Source of the DNA: Pelagibacteraceae bacterium AG-430-P08
Lineage (GTDB): Bacteria > Pseudomonadota > Alphaproteobacteria > Pelagibacterales > Pelagibacteraceae
Length of the DNA: 64,000 nt
Direction of reading: 5' to 3'
Assembly (NCBI GenBank): GCA_003212925.1
Contig: QCOL01000002.1
Location: 1-64,000 of the forward strand
In this document: one piece after another, positions 62,238-64,000 of the stretch
How positions within the stretch are numbered: position 1 is the stretch's first letter
How the letters are laid out: the number at the start of each line of letters is the position of its first letter
Notes under the pieces: model-generated
Told to the model about the DNA's origin: nothing
What the model saw: only the letters and a program-made list of their open reading frames with translations
The model's database searches: none
Program-made: the position numbers and the translations under genes

Positions 62238-63134
62238 ATGTCAAAAAGTGTTTCATTGTTAAGTGCTTTGCTGTGTACATTTATTTGGGGAACTACATTT
62301 ATTGCTCAAGACACTGGCATGGATGATATTGGTCCGTTTACATTTAATGCTGTAAGGTTTTTTGTGGGGTTTTTGGCAATTCTTCCTTTAGTATTTTTAT
62401 TTGAGACTAAAAAATTTAAACTAGAATTTAAAACTGGTTTTAGATATTTTGCTATTCTATCTTTTTTAATTGGATTATCATTATTTTTAGGCTCGGCATT
62501 GCAGCAAGTAGCTTTGCTTTATACAGATGTAGCTAATGCAGCTTTTTTTACGATTTTTTATGTTCCGATGGTACCAATTATTATTTTTATATTTAAGAGA
62601 GATTCATTGCATTGGAGTGTATGGCCTTCAGTCATTTTATGTTTAATTGGCGGGTATCTTTTAACCAATTTTTATGATGCTACAGTTAGACTTGGAGACA
62701 CATTGGTCATTCTTGGAGCATTATTCTGGAGTACTCACATCATATTTACTGGAATGATTGTTAAAAAATATAATTTGCCCTTAACATTAGGTGCAATTCA
62801 AACTTTATTAGTGGCTTTATTTTCCTTTATCATTGGTTTGATTTATGAAGAATTTGTAATTGAAAATATTCTAAACGAGATAGACTCTATACTCTATGCA
62901 GGAATTTTATCAGGTGGTTTTGCATTCGTTTTACAAATTTACGCTCAAAAAAACATAACACCTGCACCAGCAGCTATAATTTTTTCATTAGAAGGTGTAT
63001 TTGCAACTATCGCAGCGTGGTTTTTATTAAGTCAAATTTTAGATTTCAATAATATATTAGGGTGCTTGTTAATATTGTGTGGTGTTTTAATTTCTCAATT
63101 ATTACCCTTGATGAGGAAAATAAATTATCAATAA
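62238..63134 (+). CDS. EamA/DMT-family transporter
   Basis: About 10 TM helices; LLCTFIWGTTFIAQ, FNAVRFFVGFLAILPLV. Confidence 0.88.
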   Translation: MSKSVSLLSALLCTFIWGTTFIAQDTGMDDIGPFTFNAVRFFVGFLAILPLVFLFETKKFKLEFKTGFRYFAILSFLIGLSLFLGSALQQVALLYTDVANAAFFTIFYVPMVPIIIFIFKRDSLHWSVWPSVILCLIGGYLLTNFYDATVRLGDTLVILGALFWSTHIIFTGMIVKKYNLPLTLGAIQTLLVALFSFIIGLIYEEFVIENILNEIDSILYAGILSGGFAFVLQIYAQKNITPAPAAIIFSLEGVFATIAAWFLLSQILDFNNILGCLLILCGVLISQLLPLMRKINYQ

Positions 63135-63881
63135 TAAAACTAAAGCAATAATAATTCTATAAATTACGAATACGGTTAAAGAAAAACTCCTTACATATCT
63201 TATAAAATATTTGACTGTGATAAATGAGAAGATAAAAGAAAGAGTAACTGCAATTAATAATAAATAATTGAATTCATTAGATTGTTGTACGGCATCTTGA
63301 AGACCTAAAAAACTTGCCCCTGCTAACGCAGGTATAGACAATAAAAAGGCAATTTTACTTGAGTCAACTCTATTAAATTTTAAAAATCGAGCTGCTGTTA
63401 AAGTTATTCCTGCTCTACTTACACCAGGTATGAGTGCTAAAATTTGAAATAAACCTATGAATAATATTGATTTTATATTTAGGTTCGTTGATATATTTTG
63501 ATCAGTATCTCTTTTATCTGATAAAAATAGGACTAAACCAAAAAATAGAGTTGTCCATGCAATAATTTCTATATTTCTTAAAAGATTAATTATTTCGATC
63601 GAATATATAATATATCCAAAAATTATAAGAGGCATTGATCCAACTAAAATCAAAACCAATAGTTTTTGATTGTTTCTTAAATTTAGTAAATCTTTTTTAA
63701 AGTAATAGATTATTGCAAATAAAGAACCCAAGTGCAGACCAATATCAATGAATAAAGAGCTTGAGCTAAAATCATAAAAATTTGATATTAAGATCAGATG
63801 GGCTGAAGAGCTAATAGGTAAAAATTCAGAAATACCCTGGACCGCAGAAAGAATTAGTATTTCTATAAAATCTTGAAGCAT
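63102..63881 (-). CDS. uppP: Undecaprenyl-diphosphatase UppP/BacA
   Basis: AVQGISEFLPISSSAHLIL, LIPGVSRAGITLTAARFL. Confidence 0.94.
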   Translation of the reverse strand: MLQDFIEILILSAVQGISEFLPISSSAHLILISNFYDFSSSSLFIDIGLHLGSLFAIIYYFKKDLLNLRNNQKLLVLILVGSMPLIIFGYIIYSIEIINLLRNIEIIAWTTLFFGLVLFLSDKRDTDQNISTNLNIKSILFIGLFQILALIPGVSRAGITLTAARFLKFNRVDSSKIAFLLSIPALAGASFLGLQDAVQQSNEFNYLLLIAVTLSFIFSFITVKYFIRYVRSFSLTVFVIYRIIIALVLLLIIYFPHQG

Positions 63882-64000
63882 AAAGATGTCGTAACTTAAA
63901 AAATATTCATTTTAAACAATTCGATTTAATCATAATAGGTATGCAAAAAATAAATTTCTCATATTTTATGCTAAATAAAGTTAATTATAGGTCATAATTA

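Noticed and set aside
63942-63998. Short ORF MQKINFSYFMLNKVNYRS at window end
   Set aside because: 18 codons only, no supporting signal; may belong to an unseen downstream context

Overview
Very AT-rich, densely packed bacterial chromosome segment whose gene content and style (minimal spacers, ATGA overlaps, Lys/Asn/Ile-rich proteins) fit a SAR11/Pelagibacterales-type alphaproteobacterium (inference from gene content, no database search). It is mostly housekeeping: rsmI, maeB, murJ, trpS, nfuA, fur, miaB-phoH-ybeY-lnt-metK, nusA-infB-rbfA-rpsO-pnp, fabI-fabB-fabA/irr, katG, dut-coaBC-ubiB-ubiE/mutM, rpsT, dnaA-dnaN, lysA-lptM-argH, coq7-dsbB, carD-fdxA, a DEAD-type helicase, aceE-aceF, uppP, plus two tRNAs (Leu-CAA, Arg-ACG). 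No CRISPR array, prophage or IS element was seen. Items most worth follow-up: (1) a free-standing 25-aa Lys/Ala/Arg microprotein gene (48109..48186) with its own promoter-like signal, 5' hairpin and terminator; (2) a DesII-like radical SAM protein with a Gfo/Idh oxidoreductase and a glycosyltransferase in a small island abutting tRNA-Arg; (3) a homodimeric-type PDH E1 with an N-terminal lipoyl domain fused in frame; (4) katG split by a microhomology-type deletion, with Irr-box-like sites upstream of irr and katG; (5) a perfect hairpin/U-tract directly in front of nusA; (6) several unannotated small ORFs (39-aa membrane protein, 59-aa Cys-rich zinc ribbon, 44-aa LptM-like lipoprotein, 27-aa TM peptide).
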